Source of the DNA: Phymorhynchus buccinoides
Lineage: Eukaryota; Mollusca; Gastropoda; Neogastropoda; Raphitomidae
Direction of reading: 5' to 3'
Length of the DNA: 64,000 nt
Assembly: GCA_017654935.2 (NCBI GenBank)
Contig: CM065686.1
Span: 28,183,091-28,247,090, forward strand
The translations under genes were made by a program, and so were the position numbers. Of the stretch, positions 48,493 through 62,709 are shown piece by piece. The stretch's first letter is position 1, and the number at the start of each line of letters is the position of its first letter. The notes under the pieces are model-generated. The model saw nothing but the letters and a program-made list of their open reading frames with translations, was not told the DNA's origin and searched no databases.

Positions 48493-51400
48493 CTGGTAGT
48501 GCAGGGGTGTGCAAGAGAGTGAGCGAGCAAAATGAATTACATATAAAGCAAGAGTTAAACGGGAATGAGTTGAGCGGACCAAACTTATGAATGTGATTTG
48601 AATGAACCGAATTGTGATCTTCCCATTGGGTTTTAAGTTATGGTTAATTGTGACGAATTAGAATGAGTATGTACCCCCCGCCCAAAAAAGAAAAAAAGAA
48701 AAAAGAAAGTTGTTTGATAGTCACAGTTATATATTGAATGCTTACTCTCCTTATGTAGTATCCCCGTACCGACTCCATCCCACCCACCCTTACCCAACCC
48801 CTCTCCTCACAAACATGTAACAATGTATAACAAAGAAGACGCGAAAAAACTTATAATGAATATCAAAAACACCTAGTCTTTGTTTTTGTATCTGGCAACA
48901 TGTTCTTTAATATGAAAAATATAAATAACACTGAAATGTTGCATTAGGAAGTGTGACCAAAGCACTCACCTCCGCATTTCAGCAATGGATCAGTCTTCAG
49001 GAGGCCGTATTTCTCCACAGTATCCTGGATGGTGGTTAGTGTACACTTCAGACCAAGGTCATACAGTTGCTCCTGGATGCACTGCTGCTGTCGTCTCATC
49101 CTCCTAAAGCAACCAGCCGAAACATTGTACATGGTAGATACAAGTCCGAATGCCTCCCAAAACGAAAGCCGTTACTTCTGTTCATCTCAAGTACATGTAT
49201 TGAAGTATGCATTGTAATGGCAATGGTAATTGCAGTAGAATTGCTACAATTCCAGCCAAACTTTTTATACGATGTCTTTGAAAAGAAACAGGTCAATAAA
49301 GCAATAAAGAAATATGTGAACTTGTTGACACCCCCTACACACACACACACACACACACACGCACGCACACGCACACGCACACACGCACACACACACACGC
49401 ACACACACACGCACACGCACACGCACACGCACACACACACACACACACACTTGCATGCCTGGTGCAATGTTGTCATCGTTTTTTCTTTTTAAAGATCAGG
49501 GTTGTCATTTAGCTTGTTTTTGTTTGGATTGTGACCGAAATGTAAGTCTTCAAGCAACATGTCATCAGCAGCTCTGTATTGTATTAAAAGCAAAGGGGTG
49601 TGAACAATATATTCAAAGAAGAAAAATATTACGAAGTGATGGATGCAGCCTAGAGAATGTTTCTTATACATGATTCAGAAAAAGATCACGTAAAACGTAA
49701 TGCATCTATAGACTGTAAGGTTTAAAAGAATGACCCCGTTCCCATTACCTATATATAATGAAACAACAATTGCAAAAGAATATTTATTTTAAAGTGTTTC
49801 AACATCGTCTCTAGAATTCATATCGAAGGCGTGTCCAGCGTTCAGTACACTGACATTTTATTAACTGGTCAACATCAAAACACAAATAATCGTATACATA
49901 AAGCAATCTTTAAGCACACTTACCTGCAGGCGGCACTGGTGTCAGTGGGAGGTGTCATAGTGGGGTACAGTGAAGTGTAGTATCCTGAGGAAGACTCCTC
50001 ATATGCTGGACGTGTGCGGGTTGGGGACCAAGATTCGCCAGAAGGATAATCCGACTGACCTCTGTACTGGGAAGAATCCATTACAGAGGCAGGCAAAGGA
50101 CGCCTGGAGTCAGTGTTGATAGAGGAAGGCAGGTCATCAGAAGAAGGTCTAGGAGGCATGGAGGAAGACATCTCATCAGAGGAAGAGGAAGGTGTAGGAC
50201 GCATGGAGGAAAACATGTCATCAGAGGAAGAGGAAGGTCTAGGACGCATGGAGGAAGATATGTCATTGGATGAAGAGGAAGATCTAGGAGGCATGGAGGA
50301 AGATATATCATCGGTTGAAGAGGAAGGACTAGGACGCATGGAGGAAGATATGTCATCGATTGAAGAGGAAGGTCTAGGACGCATGGAGGAAGATATGTCA
50401 TCGATTGAAGAGGAAGGTCTAGGACGCATGGAGGAAGACATGTCATCGTAACGTGAAGATCTCTGATCGTTGTCCTCTGAAGAATTCGACTCCATACAGT
50501 GATAGAATAGAATGTACTTATAGGCGTCAGGGTTAAAGCACGGTTCTGTTTGCTCCATATCGACCATGGTTGAGGCCTTGTAATCTGGACATCAAGCAAC
50601 ATACAAATATTGCATTAATTTGAAATCAGTAATTGAAGCTGATTAACAAATCACTACTGCCAGAGAAAATGAATGATTTTAGTTAATATAACTATCTATT
50701 CTATCTATATACTTACCGTTTCACTACGAATGAGTTATTCCTTCCAATTTGGAGCAAATGCCAATTTACCAAAGACCAAGAAGTTTCAGTCTTTACAAGA
50801 CTACATTACTTCCCTTGGTCTAGCCAACCAATAGGCCTACCACTAAGCTGCCGTGGATCCCACTCTCTACGTCACTTCCGGGGAGGCAACTAAATCATGA
50901 TAAATTTTTAAGACCAACCTTCCCAATGATGTTTTCGTCGGAGGGAGGAGGGTGGGAACCTTAGATCGTAGTGAAACGGTAAGTATATAGATAGAATAGA
51001 TAGTTATATTAACTAAAATCATTCAATCTATTCTATCATGTTACCGTTTCACTACGAATGAGTTGATTCCCAGCGAGGAGGTGGGTAAGAAAAACATTGT
51101 TGAAATTTTACTCCAACAAACAAACAAAAAACAATACCCACAAGATAAAACACGACAGGATATGCAGGAGATAACCTGTAAGGGAGAGAACATTATCGTA
51201 ATCCAGACAATCACAACATCCATACCCCCAAACAGCATATATATATATGCATACCAACACAACAATAATAACATAAGTTTACCGTTAGGAAAGAGAAACA
51301 GGAGTCTGCGCCAGCACCACCTTACTGACGCCAAAGGCGTAGTACTGACTCCTGGCAGAGAAAAATCGAAGGTAGAAGATCGTAAACGTGGACTGCGACC

Positions 51401-54400
51401 ACCAGTGCGCAGCCTCCAAAACGCTGGAGAGAGCCACACCCTTAATCATCGCCAAGGATGCGCTGATTACTCGGATTTCATGGGCACTAGGGGGGTTAGA
51501 GGGCAATGACTAGTCGGTACGTACATACGCTAGCTTAATAGCGCCCACTAACCACCTGGAAATGGTTGATTTTGAAATACCACTCAAGTACTTTTCGTTC
51601 AAGGAAATGAAAAGACGGCGTTTGTGCCCCCGGAAGGGGGAGGTCCTCTTAAAGAAAAAACTTAAGGGCTCTGACAGGGAAAACGAAGAGGATCTGCCGG
51701 CGGAGGAAAGACAATCGGCACCCGCGAGAGACAGAAGGGTACCGAAAGCATCATCCTGGGGCAGAACCTGAGTGGACTCCACCGAGACAACATCCTGGAA
51801 AAGAAGCCAGGAGATGACAAACTCCGCATGGAGACACCTAGAGCAGCCAAGGCCGATACAAAACGGACTATGAGTGGCCGGACCGGGCCACCACACGCTG
51901 CTACGCCCTTTCGAACCGGAAAAATATCAATGGAAGTGGCGAGTCTGAGTCAAAAACGAAATGGCCCACATCTGGACAAGACTTGTTCAGAATGGGCAAG
52001 CAAAGGATCGATGACGGGATAGAGACAGCTAGTACTAAATGGTTAAGATGAGAATCCGCAAAACAGCAGATTCAACCTCCGAACTAGCAAACTGAGAAGC
52101 CACGGTACGAATGTGCGACTGCACTTCGTAACCAACTCTACATGCTAAGACCGTAGGAAGGTAAAAATAAAAACTGCCTCTGACGTAGGGACAGACCGAA
52201 ACAGCAACATAGTTGCTATCGCATGAAAATAGTTGCTATCGCGGAAATGTCCTCACCGAAAAGGAAAACATGTAGACAAAAAGCGAAACAGTGTGCAAAC
52301 GTGACGTCAACTTAACCCATTTCAACGCCACCCAGTCGAACAACTCAGCTGACGGCTGGGCATGGAAGATCATGTTAGCCGGACAGTAAGGTTCGATCCG
52401 GACGGAACCAGACCGAAAAGGATGACTGGAACGGGTGAACGAGATAACTGGTTGAACAACTCATGGTTGTAATCAGAGGAAACGAGGGTCTGAAACAGAG
52501 CAAGTAAAACCATGCCTGCCAGAACAGACATCATTCGAAAGAACGGCGAAGCCGGGGCCGTTGCCACCCCAAAAATTCGTTCAGAAGGAAGGCAACAAGG
52601 GTACGGTTGAACAACTCTCGGTTGCTGTCCTAGAGAGAGCTGGAGACTGTGTCCCTCACTAACGGCGAAGATAAGAGAGAGCTGTCGTATTGTCTCCGCA
52701 GATGGTGACCCATTTCTGGGTGAGACGGACTGTGAAAGACTTCAGGGCCCTGGCTATTGACTCCATCTCCAACAAGTTGATGTGAAATTTCTTCTCTGTC
52801 AAGGTCCACTGGCCCGAAGCCTCGTCCTGGTCCAGATGGGCGCTCCAGCCCATCGCCGTGGCATCAGTGTGAAGAAATTGTTGTTGCTGCATGGGGCGGA
52901 TAGGGACCGAGCTACTGAGCCACTCGAGGTTCAACCACTGTTCCGTTGATTCGGGAAAGGAACTGCTGAGAGACACCTGTTGCTCGAATGGGAGCTGAGA
53001 CAGTTTCCTTTGAGATAACAGACGTTGCAGTGTCCGTTTGTGCACTCGTGCGTGAGGAAGCAGAACCGCTACCGATTCCATGAGTCCTAGGAGACGGAGA
53101 AGTTGACGAGCAGAGAGCGAAGTCCTTTGTCAGAACGTCAACACTATCTCAAAGATGGCTTGAACTCGTGTTTCCGACGGTTGCACCGAAAACCGCTCCG
53201 TATAGAACTTCATGCCGAGGTAGCTGAAGGAGGCTGACGGAATCAGGTCCGATTTTCCGACGTGAAAGCGACATCCCCAAGTTTTGGACAGACGTACAAG
53301 AGACTCTGTTAGCGAGAGGCACAGGGCCTGTGAAGCTGCTAGTAACAACCAAACATCCAGGCAAACGTGTAGCCGTATTGACTGGGATCTGGCCAAACGA
53401 ACGAGTTTCTTAGCGATTCTCGAGAAAAAACCAAGGGGCAGGGGACAGTCCGAACGGAAGGGCAACAACTGGTAAGCCCTGTGCCCCCAGACGAAGAGTA
53501 GGAATCGCTGACAAGAAGGATGGATGCCTACGTGAAACATGAGTCCCTTAGGTCGACGGAAGTAGCCCAGACGATCTGGAGAATGGAGAGACGGGTGAAA
53601 GCAGCTGTCTCCATCTTGAAACTGCCGGTGTGGAAGAACTTGTTGAGAGGCGACAAGTCCTAGACCGGACGAAATTCTCCGCTTTTCTAGGGGGCCACGA
53701 ACAGATGAGAGTAGAATCCCGGTTCCGCAGGCACAAACTGAACGATGGCTTCCTTTGGCAGAGTGCAGTGACTTATCTGTCGATCCCTACGAATTTTGAC
53801 CGGTCTTGAGGGGGCCGGTAATGGGATGGGTAGGGCAAACATGGAGGATCCCCGGAAAAGGGGGACCTGAAGCCGGACCGCACGACCTGCAGGACCCCAA
53901 GGGCTTTCGACTAAGTGTTCCCATTCTGGAAGGCATTCCAGAAGAGAACACACACTTGAAACGGTCGAAGCGCCTGAGTCTTCCAAAGGGCGCGCAGGCT
54001 CTATTGAAAAGGCTGTTTCCGGCCTGAGAACGGAGTACAGCGACTTGAGGAAACAGGACGATGATGTAAAGTGGGACGCGTCCATTGGCCCGATGACAGT
54101 AAGCCTGGGGAGTGGAGGGCACGTCCTCTAGACGAGTATGTTCTCGTGAAGACGTGAGGAGGAGGCCTGAAGTCCATGCGCGCGCGCTTGGGGTGGGGGG
54201 AAGCAAACCCCTGGCCAGCGGTTCTGGCAGCCAACTCCATGATGCGTTACTGGCCCAGATCTAACTTCCGTTTCCTGACGCGTTCCAGGGTGTCCTTGAG
54301 GGAAGCCTGATGAAAAGTAGAAGGCGGGCAGTAGGGCCAGAACGAAAGTTCGAACGATCAAGCAGAGGAGAGAAAGACTCAACAATCCTTGAATACCGCG

Positions 54401-57400
54401 CCCCTGGCAGTGGCCGCTAATTGCACTTTAGAAGCGGAAGCACGGATGAAATGGAGCTCACAGCTTGGTTGAGTGAAGCCAAGGCAACCCCCAATGCACA
54501 CTCGTCGCAGTCATCACATAGGCCGAAGTCCTCGGCCTTGGTTGTCTGAGTTGAGCCGTCGATGTGCGGCAGGGACTGAAGCATGGATGTGGCCAACAGC
54601 GTGGCCCGAAGAATAGAGTACAAGGATCCTTCCCGGTTGATGAAGGACGGTTGGCCCATCACGATAGAAGTCTGTCTCATCTTGCGTCTATAACCAAGGG
54701 AGACACAATCTTGCATGGAAACATCCGAGTGCGAGGCACAGGCACAAACGGGTAGCAAGCTGAAAAGGTGGGAAGAAGTCTTCTTCGCAAAGATGCCCGG
54801 CTGAGATGGACAGGCTACTGTTGAGAAGGAGGGGAGACGTCGTCGTTAGGTTGGACCACAAAACGAGACCGCTCTTCGAAGTGTCTTGTCGGGCGAACAG
54901 AGAGGTGTGGAGCGCTAGTCGAGCCTACATAATCGCCCGTCAATGGAACTGGATCGGAGTAAACAGGGGGCTCTGTCACACCGCTGTACTGTTCAGATGA
55001 GAGAATTGATCAACGCCCTGGTCAGATACCGTCCACGACCGCCGAGATCCCGGAAACCCAGTCCTCATAATGCGAAAGACTTCATCGCAGATAGCCAAGT
55101 CAAAGCCATCCAAATCCTCACGAGCCGACGACTCAAAATCTCCCTCCACGGATGACACTCGTGGCAGCGCTTCATGATGCTTCGAGGAGTACCTGGCCTG
55201 ATAATCATCTGCTGTAAGCTGAAGTTCATCCGTTTGACGCGGGCCAGAATGGTGTGAAGCAGGTTCCAAGGAGCCGGTACGGGCAACGGACACGGTTGAG
55301 CCGTGAACGGGCCGCACGGGCCGAGACGGGTAGCCGTAGCCGTCACCGTTGTTCCCGGGTTCAAGAGACTGTCAAGACAAGGCCCTGCGCGGGCAACGGC
55401 TCTGCTGGTTCGATGCAAGAGACCGCCTAGACAAGGCCCTGCGCGGGCAACGGCTCTGCTGGCTAGGTTCAAGAGTCCGCCTCGACAAGGCCCTGCGCGG
55501 GCAACGGCTCTGCTGGATATCGTGCAAGTCCGTACTTCATGCCCTGCGCGGGCTACGAGACTGCGATCAGGTGGAGAGTCCGTACCTCTTGCCCTATGCG
55601 GGCTATGGAACTGTTGACCATCGAGAGCATCCGTAGATCTTGCCCTGCGCGGGCTACGGAATTGCCGTTCACTTTGAGTGTGGGGATATTCAGTCACACG
55701 AGTACGGGCACCATAGCTAGGAACGGTGTCCGTTAGGGTCAGTGTCCGCATCCAGTTGAGAGAATGACCGTCCGTCACACTCGAGGTCTTCCTCCCGTGG
55801 GAAGAAGGAGATGCCCGTAGTTCATTCCGTTGCACCAACTGTTCAACCGAGTACACAGTAGGAAAATTATTTTCATCCGTGGCAAAGAGAGGCGAACGTT
55901 CATACCGGCTTTCTCTTTGTCTCTCGTGAGAGAACATAACGAGTTTGTCCGTACAGTCCGTGTCAAAGTCAGTTGTCATGACCAAAAAGGCCTAACAGGC
56001 CTAACTGATAGATCAGGCAACTGAAGGAACTAGAATTAACCCCTTACTCTTCAATTCGGCCAAAATATCGACACCAAAGTAGAAGAGTAAACTCGAGAAA
56101 TAACCTGATCAGTTACAACCGTAGGAGACTCTGAGATAACCGAATCAACAGGTTGGGTGAGAGGAGGGGGAGGGGGAGGGAGCTGCTCCTTCTTAGAAGA
56201 AAAAGAAGAGGCAGACTTAAATTTCGAACTAGAAAGATTCCTAGAACTAGAAGAAGAAATTTTCCCTTGTCATCACGAGGTTGCTTACTATAAAACGAAC
56301 TAGCAACAGGAGACTGAGTTGAACACACAGGGTCGACTGACAACATGGGACCGGTGGCACAAAGCATGTAAACACAACGACATTTCCAAAAATTATTTTA
56401 GCAATGATAATGGAACAAATAACCAACACAAACTTTGTGTCACCAAACCTGCAGCCCCCGGAATAGGGGCAACCCAAAACGAAGCCGGATGGCGTCTGAT
56501 TAAAGAAGAAAAACGAAATAAATCAAGAGCAAAAACAAACATGGCTGGCTCCAAGTTGGAAAAAATTTATTATGATTTAAAGTTGCCTCCCCGGAAGTGA
56601 CGTAGAGAGTGGAATCCACGGCAGCTTAGTGGTATTGGTTGGCTAGACCAAGGGAAGTAATGTAGTCTTGTAAAGACTGAAACTTCTTGGTCTTTGGTAA
56701 ATTGGCATTTGCTCCAAATTGGAAGGAATAACTCATTCGTAGTGAAACGGTAACATGATAGAATAGATTGTGAGATTTTCTCCATCACAAATGACGTTAT
56801 CACGCCTGCTCTGACATGTTTAGTGGTAGTCAAATAACTAATCAAATACTTTTTCTCTGACATTACAGAACTTACCACGGCACACGTATGGCAGGGACAT
56901 GGTAAATGAGTCCCCTGGCTGGTCATAGACAGCAGAGCTTCGGTCAGCATCTGAGAACAGACCAGTCATGTTGAACGATTCGGAGGATGAGCCAGGATCG
57001 GATCTACTGTTATTGTCAAATGTGAACGAACTCGATGGAAAAAATGTGCTGCTGAAGCTACTCATCAGAGATGAATCCATTCGGGAGTTTTGAGAAAACT
57101 GGTCTGAACTGGGACTGTTCTGCTGGGATTGCTCATCACTCCTGGACGGTTGAGGTTGTTGTTGTGTGGACGGTGTGGGGCTATAGCTGGACATGTCACT
57201 GGGTGATCTCCCTTGACCCAGGTACCAATAGTTGCTCATAGCCATTCTTTGGACCACGTCATCAGGACAACGGTAGTAGTTCAGTTTCATAACAAAGGAT
57301 GCACACTTCAGGAACTCGGCGTAGTGACTGCAACACAGTGAACAATATCATATAACCGTTCTAATGTTTGACAGATTGTAACAGCAAATGTATAGGATTA

Positions 57401-59215
57401 TGCTCAAATCATCTTCTGTCTGCATTTTACCTCCACCAAAGAGACCATATTTTGCCATTGTTGTATATCAAAACATATCACCTAGTGCTGAAACTAAACT
57501 AATATGATTTAAAATAAATGTTACGGAAATGTGAAGGTTGCCTGTATCACCAAATAAATGATCCAATACCGTTAAGTGTCCCTCTTGACTGTCAGGGGAA
57601 TGCATGATTTAAGTAGCTTGCCTACTTTCAAAGTGGTCATTAGAAGACAGATAAAAGCTAGCATAAAAAACCCTGAGACAAACATCTCTAAACGTACGGT
57701 AAATAATATTTACTGAGCTACTCCAACCACTGTCATAAATGATGTGAAGTCTGGGTCGGGCAATTGAGACATAAATTATTGGGCTAACTTACAACAAGTA
57801 AAATGCTTTCTCTGTTAAACTGTCGTAATTGGCAAATACATGCCAGAGGCATGTACAAATACATATATGTATGTTGGTAACCTAACATAATTATAACACC
57901 ATTTTTGATGTACTCGATTCATTCACGCTCATCACAGCATTTTTGAAAATTCTATTATTTTACTCACTCAACAATTGCGATACCTTGACACCTTTGAACC
58001 CTTTCTACCCTTAATAATAGGTGACATTTTAAGCATTTTAATACCTGTATTGTAAATCTGTAGAATCGGACTAGTAGTATGCATAAACTATACAATGAAA
58101 GTTCTATATTCCATGATGTTTACCTGCACTGCTGGCTATGTGACTGTCTGGCCATGGACAGAGAAGCCATACAAGGTTCAGACACTGTGTTCCACAGGTA
58201 CTGCCAGTCTGGACATTCCTTCATAGGGGGTGGGGACGGCTCATCTGTACACACAGCAACTTTTTGTTCAATTTCTCGGTAACATTTTAGCCCTAATTTT
58301 GATGCTCTTCAATGAAAATAATTTGTACATCATTATAAACTGTTTCGGTAGGCTACATTGCTAAAGTTGGTTTCCCCCCAAAAATCCAGATTGTAATCAT
58401 ACAAACTCATTTGTCAGAAAATGCGCGTTAAATAGAAAACATTGTTAACAATAAATTGCCTAATGTGGGATCTTCTTTTAACCTGTATTTTTCGTATAAT
58501 TGAAGTACAAAAAACACCCAAACACAAACACATTAACACAGTGGGATGACGATGAAACAATAAACGAAGTAAACAAACCACATGATTTTTTCGTCTTCAA
58601 AAAGACTGTCAAAGTGAATGAAGATAACACATTAACAATGACAGTAGTGCATGGATCTGTGGTCTATATTTTCCTGAAACTGTTCATGATTTAAATACAT
58701 TTAAATCCTAAATAATAAACAATTTATGTGCGCCTGTTCGTTTTGTAGGCTATATGCGTTTAGTGTTCCACAGGGACTGCCATTCTGGACATTCCTTCAT
58801 AGGGGGTGGCGAAGGTTTGTCTGAAATCACCAGACAATGTTTTTAAATTTTAGATTATTTTGTTAAAGCCTCTTTTGGCATTTTTTGGACAATTTACATT
58901 TCTTAATAAGACTAATGTTCAATGTGGTTAAAGTGCTGTTAAATCGAAAGGTGTATAGAAAACCAGGAATTAGTCTTTCAAACATTTTGTGTGTGTGCAC
59001 TTCTCGTTTGGATAAGAGTGGCCTGGATATGTTTTTGGTAGTTGTTCTATGGTATGTTGAAACAAAAGGCATGTCAAGGATTTTGTCAATATTAAAGAAA
59101 CACTTTCAAATACACACACAAACACGTGCACACAATGCGCACATGTACACTTGTACGTAGAAAAAGAGAAAAAGCAAGAAACAGAGAGCATGAGACAAAA
59201 AGGAAAGTGAGAGAG

Positions 59216-59288
<73 letters not shown>

Positions 59289-62200
59289 GACAGAGAGAGG
59301 TGCATAGTAGTACTGTGAACAGGCATGCATACTAACTTGCGCCAGAATCAGATAAACAAATGATAAAGACAAACAACATTAAATGTTCACCATAAATGTC
59401 CATTTTAGAAGTTCACACAAACAAAATTTATGAGAAAGACAGAGTGAAACGGAAAACAAAACAACAACAAAAACAAAACAAAAAAAGAAGAAAAAGAAAA
59501 AAGGGGACAGAAACAAAAAAACAACAAAAAAAATAGGTGGAGGGAAAATAATTTAAAAAACACGAAACAAAACAAAATAAAAACAGAGGTCGACTGTACT
59601 AAAACATGGACATTGAGAACAAACAGTAACAGATACAAATATGGGATGGAATGAAGAGAGAAAGGCAGAAATGTAATGAGAAGAGAGAAAGGCGAAAAGG
59701 CAGCCAGACAAAGAGCCAGACTTGCAGATCTTCATACAGCCTAGCATGAAAATGTATAAGATTTGAGAAAAATGTAAAGACTCCTCACCTTTGCATTGGC
59801 GTTGGTCCTCAGCCAAAGACAGGTCGTATTTCTCCACAGTCTCATGGATGGTGGACAATGAACACTTCAGACCCAGGTCACCTAGATGCTTCTGAATGCA
59901 CTGCTGTTGACGTTTCAGCCTCCTGAACAAATATACATGACAGGAAATGATCTATGAGTTGCGTTCAGTTGCGTACCAGGCCCAATATGAGAAGAAACCG
60001 TCACTATTCCAGCAATATCACAACATAAAAATGGTGGGGATGGGAGGTAATAAATCAATTGCAGAACATTATTCCATTTTATTTTCAGTTTCTTGGTTTT
60101 AACGAGGGAGTTAATGCATGCATGCAAACCTATATTGCATCAAAAAGGCATTCCAAATCATTCTGTTTAATAATAATTATATTAATTTTTTTATTTATTT
60201 CCCATAATGAATTGGTGCCAATGTTAGACATTCTACGTTTAAGTTTCTGTATTTTAAAAGAGCAATGTGAGCACATTTCGTGTGGTTGGTAAAACTCCAA
60301 AATGAATGCATTGTCAGTTTCACAAAATGTGTACAAAGATTGTAGAGAGCAATATAAACTGCCAAAGGCTATCCTAATTATTTCACTTTTGACAATATAT
60401 ACCTGGACTGATTTATACATCACCAGCTCACCAGTGTTTTTGCAAACAAAACTACAAGTACTCACATGCATGCCTGGTCTCTGTTAGAAGGGGGTGTCAT
60501 AGAGCCGTCCAGTGGAGGAGTGTAGTAGCCTGAGGAAGACTCCTCATATGCTGGACGTGTGCGGGTTGGAGACCACGATCCACCAGAAGGAGCATCCGAC
60601 TGACCTCTGTACTGGGAAGAATCCATTACAGAGGCAGGCAAAGGACGCCTGGAGTCAGTGTTGATAGAGGCAGGCAGGTCATCAGAGGAAGGTCTAGGAG
60701 GCATGGAGGAAGACATCTCATCAGAGGAAGAGGAAGGTCTAGGAGGCATGGAGGAAGACATCTCATCAGAGGAAGAGGAAGGTCTAGGAGGCATGGAGGA
60801 AGACATCTCATCAGAGGAAGAGGAAGGTCTAGGACGCATGGAGGAAGACATGTCATCAGATGAAGAAGGTCTTGGACGCATTGAGGAAGGCATGTTATCA
60901 GATGAAGAAGGTCTTGGACGCATTGAGGAAGGCATGTTATCAGACGAAGAGAAAGGTCCAGGACGCATGGAAGAAGACATGCCATCGGAGGAAGGTCTAG
61001 GACGCATGGAGGAAGATCTGACATTGTAGCTGGAAGATCTGCCATCATAGTCCCCAGATGATCTGGGCTCCATGTCATCATTGCAGTGATAACGTAAGAT
61101 GTACTCATAAGCCTCAGGATTAGAACAGGACTCAGTCTTTTCCATGTCCACGATGGGAGGAACTTTGTAATCTGCAAAACAAAACCATTTGTTTTCAAAT
61201 AGAAGTGATGACAAACACAAACACGAACAGATTATGCATACGAAAGTGCAAAGCAATCCTATTTCTTTAAGAATGAAATGGATGAACTTAAAAGACACAT
61301 TTTGTTAAAACAATTATGTGCATCATAAACTCACCTCGGCACACATAGGGCAGTGAGGTAGTGAAGGAATCTCCAGGCCTGCTATGACCATCCGAGCTGT
61401 GGTCAGGGGATGGCGGTTGTCCAGTTCTGTCATTGAACTCTGACGATGAATCACGATCTGATGATCTCCCATAGTCAGAGGTGAAAGATCCCGATGAAGG
61501 ATACAATGTGCTTCTGGCACCATCCAATGGAGAAGAGGCAGGGCGTGAGCTTCTGGCAGCCTGGTCTGAACTGGGTCTGTTCTGCTGGGATTGTTCGTTA
61601 CTTCTGGATGGTTGAGGTGGTTGTTGTGTGGATGGTGTGGGTCGATAGCTGGACATGTCACTGGGTGATCTCCCTTGTCCCAGGTACCAATAGTTGTTAA
61701 TCGCCATTCTTCTGACGGCATCATCAGGACAACGATAGTAGTTTACTCTCATGACGAATGACGCACACTTCACAAACTCAGCGTAGTGGCTGCAACATAA
61801 AAAACAAATATTGTGTTTATTCTAATGTGTCAAAGTTTAGGGTTATTGTTTTAATCGCAAACGATATAGAATGCAGACTGTCAGTTATATATCGTGTGAT
61901 AATTAGCATTAACTTTATTGCTGGTTTTCTTTCACGTAAAAAAAAGAGCAGATTTTTAAAAGTTGTCAATATACAAGGTAGTCAAGCCTTTTTTATTTGT
62001 CCATTGTGATTAGAATAGGCATACCTATCAAATAATTGTACATAATTGAACTCCCGATTTGACATACTCTCTTTAGGAATAGCGATTTACTTGTCCAATT
62101 GTTTAATAGTTTTCTTTCAATGGATGTTTTGGTAAACGTCGTAGATAGTAGCATATTCATATTACCTGCACTGCTGGTGCTGTGACTGTCTGGCCATGGA

Positions 62201-62642
62201 CAGAGAAGCCATACAAGGTTCAGACACTGTGTTCCACAGGGACTGCCAGTCTGGACATTCCTTCATAGGGGGTGGCAAGGGTTTGTCTGAAATCACCAGA
62301 CAATGTTTTTAAATTTCAGATTATTTTGTTAAAGCCTCTTTTGGCATTTTTTGGACAATTTACATTTCTTAATAAGACTAATGTTCAATGTGGTTAAATT
62401 GCTGTTGAATCGAAAGGTGTAGAGAAAACATTTTGTGTGTGTGCACTTCTCGTTTGAATAAGAGTGGCCTGGACATGTTTTTGGTAGTTGTTCTATGGTT
62501 TGTTGAAACAAAAGGCATGTCAACCACTTTCAAATACACACACAAACACATGCACACAATGCGCACATGCACTCTTGTACGTAGAAAAAGAGGAAAAGCA
62601 AGAAACAGAGAGCAGGAGAAAAAAAGGAAAGGAGGGGGAGAA

Positions 62643-62709
<67 letters not shown>

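Larger units (their letters stand above)
50672..56770 (-). mobile_element. DIRS-type tyrosine-recombinase retrotransposon in an intron
   Basis: A 6.1 kb element on the same strand as its host gene. It has inverted terminal repeats, an internal complementary region that joins complements of both tips, and remnants of a Gag-like frame, RT, RNase H and tyrosine recombinase in the DIRS order. It lies wholly in the B1-C1 intron (50585-56875). Without it the intron would be 192 bp, against 163 bp for the equivalent intron in module 2. Frameshifts and stops in the coding parts make it probably inactive. No target duplication is seen, as usual for DIRS elements. Confidence 0.88.

Noticed and set aside
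50113..50451. Plus-strand Glu/Met-rich frame opposite exon C1 (and its equivalent at 60658-61029)
   Set aside because: Antisense shadow of the Ser-rich coding minisatellite; the minus frame has splice sites and cysteine conservation.
58755..58825. Functional alternative exon A
   Set aside because: Truncated after 58 bases with an in-frame stop and no donor site.
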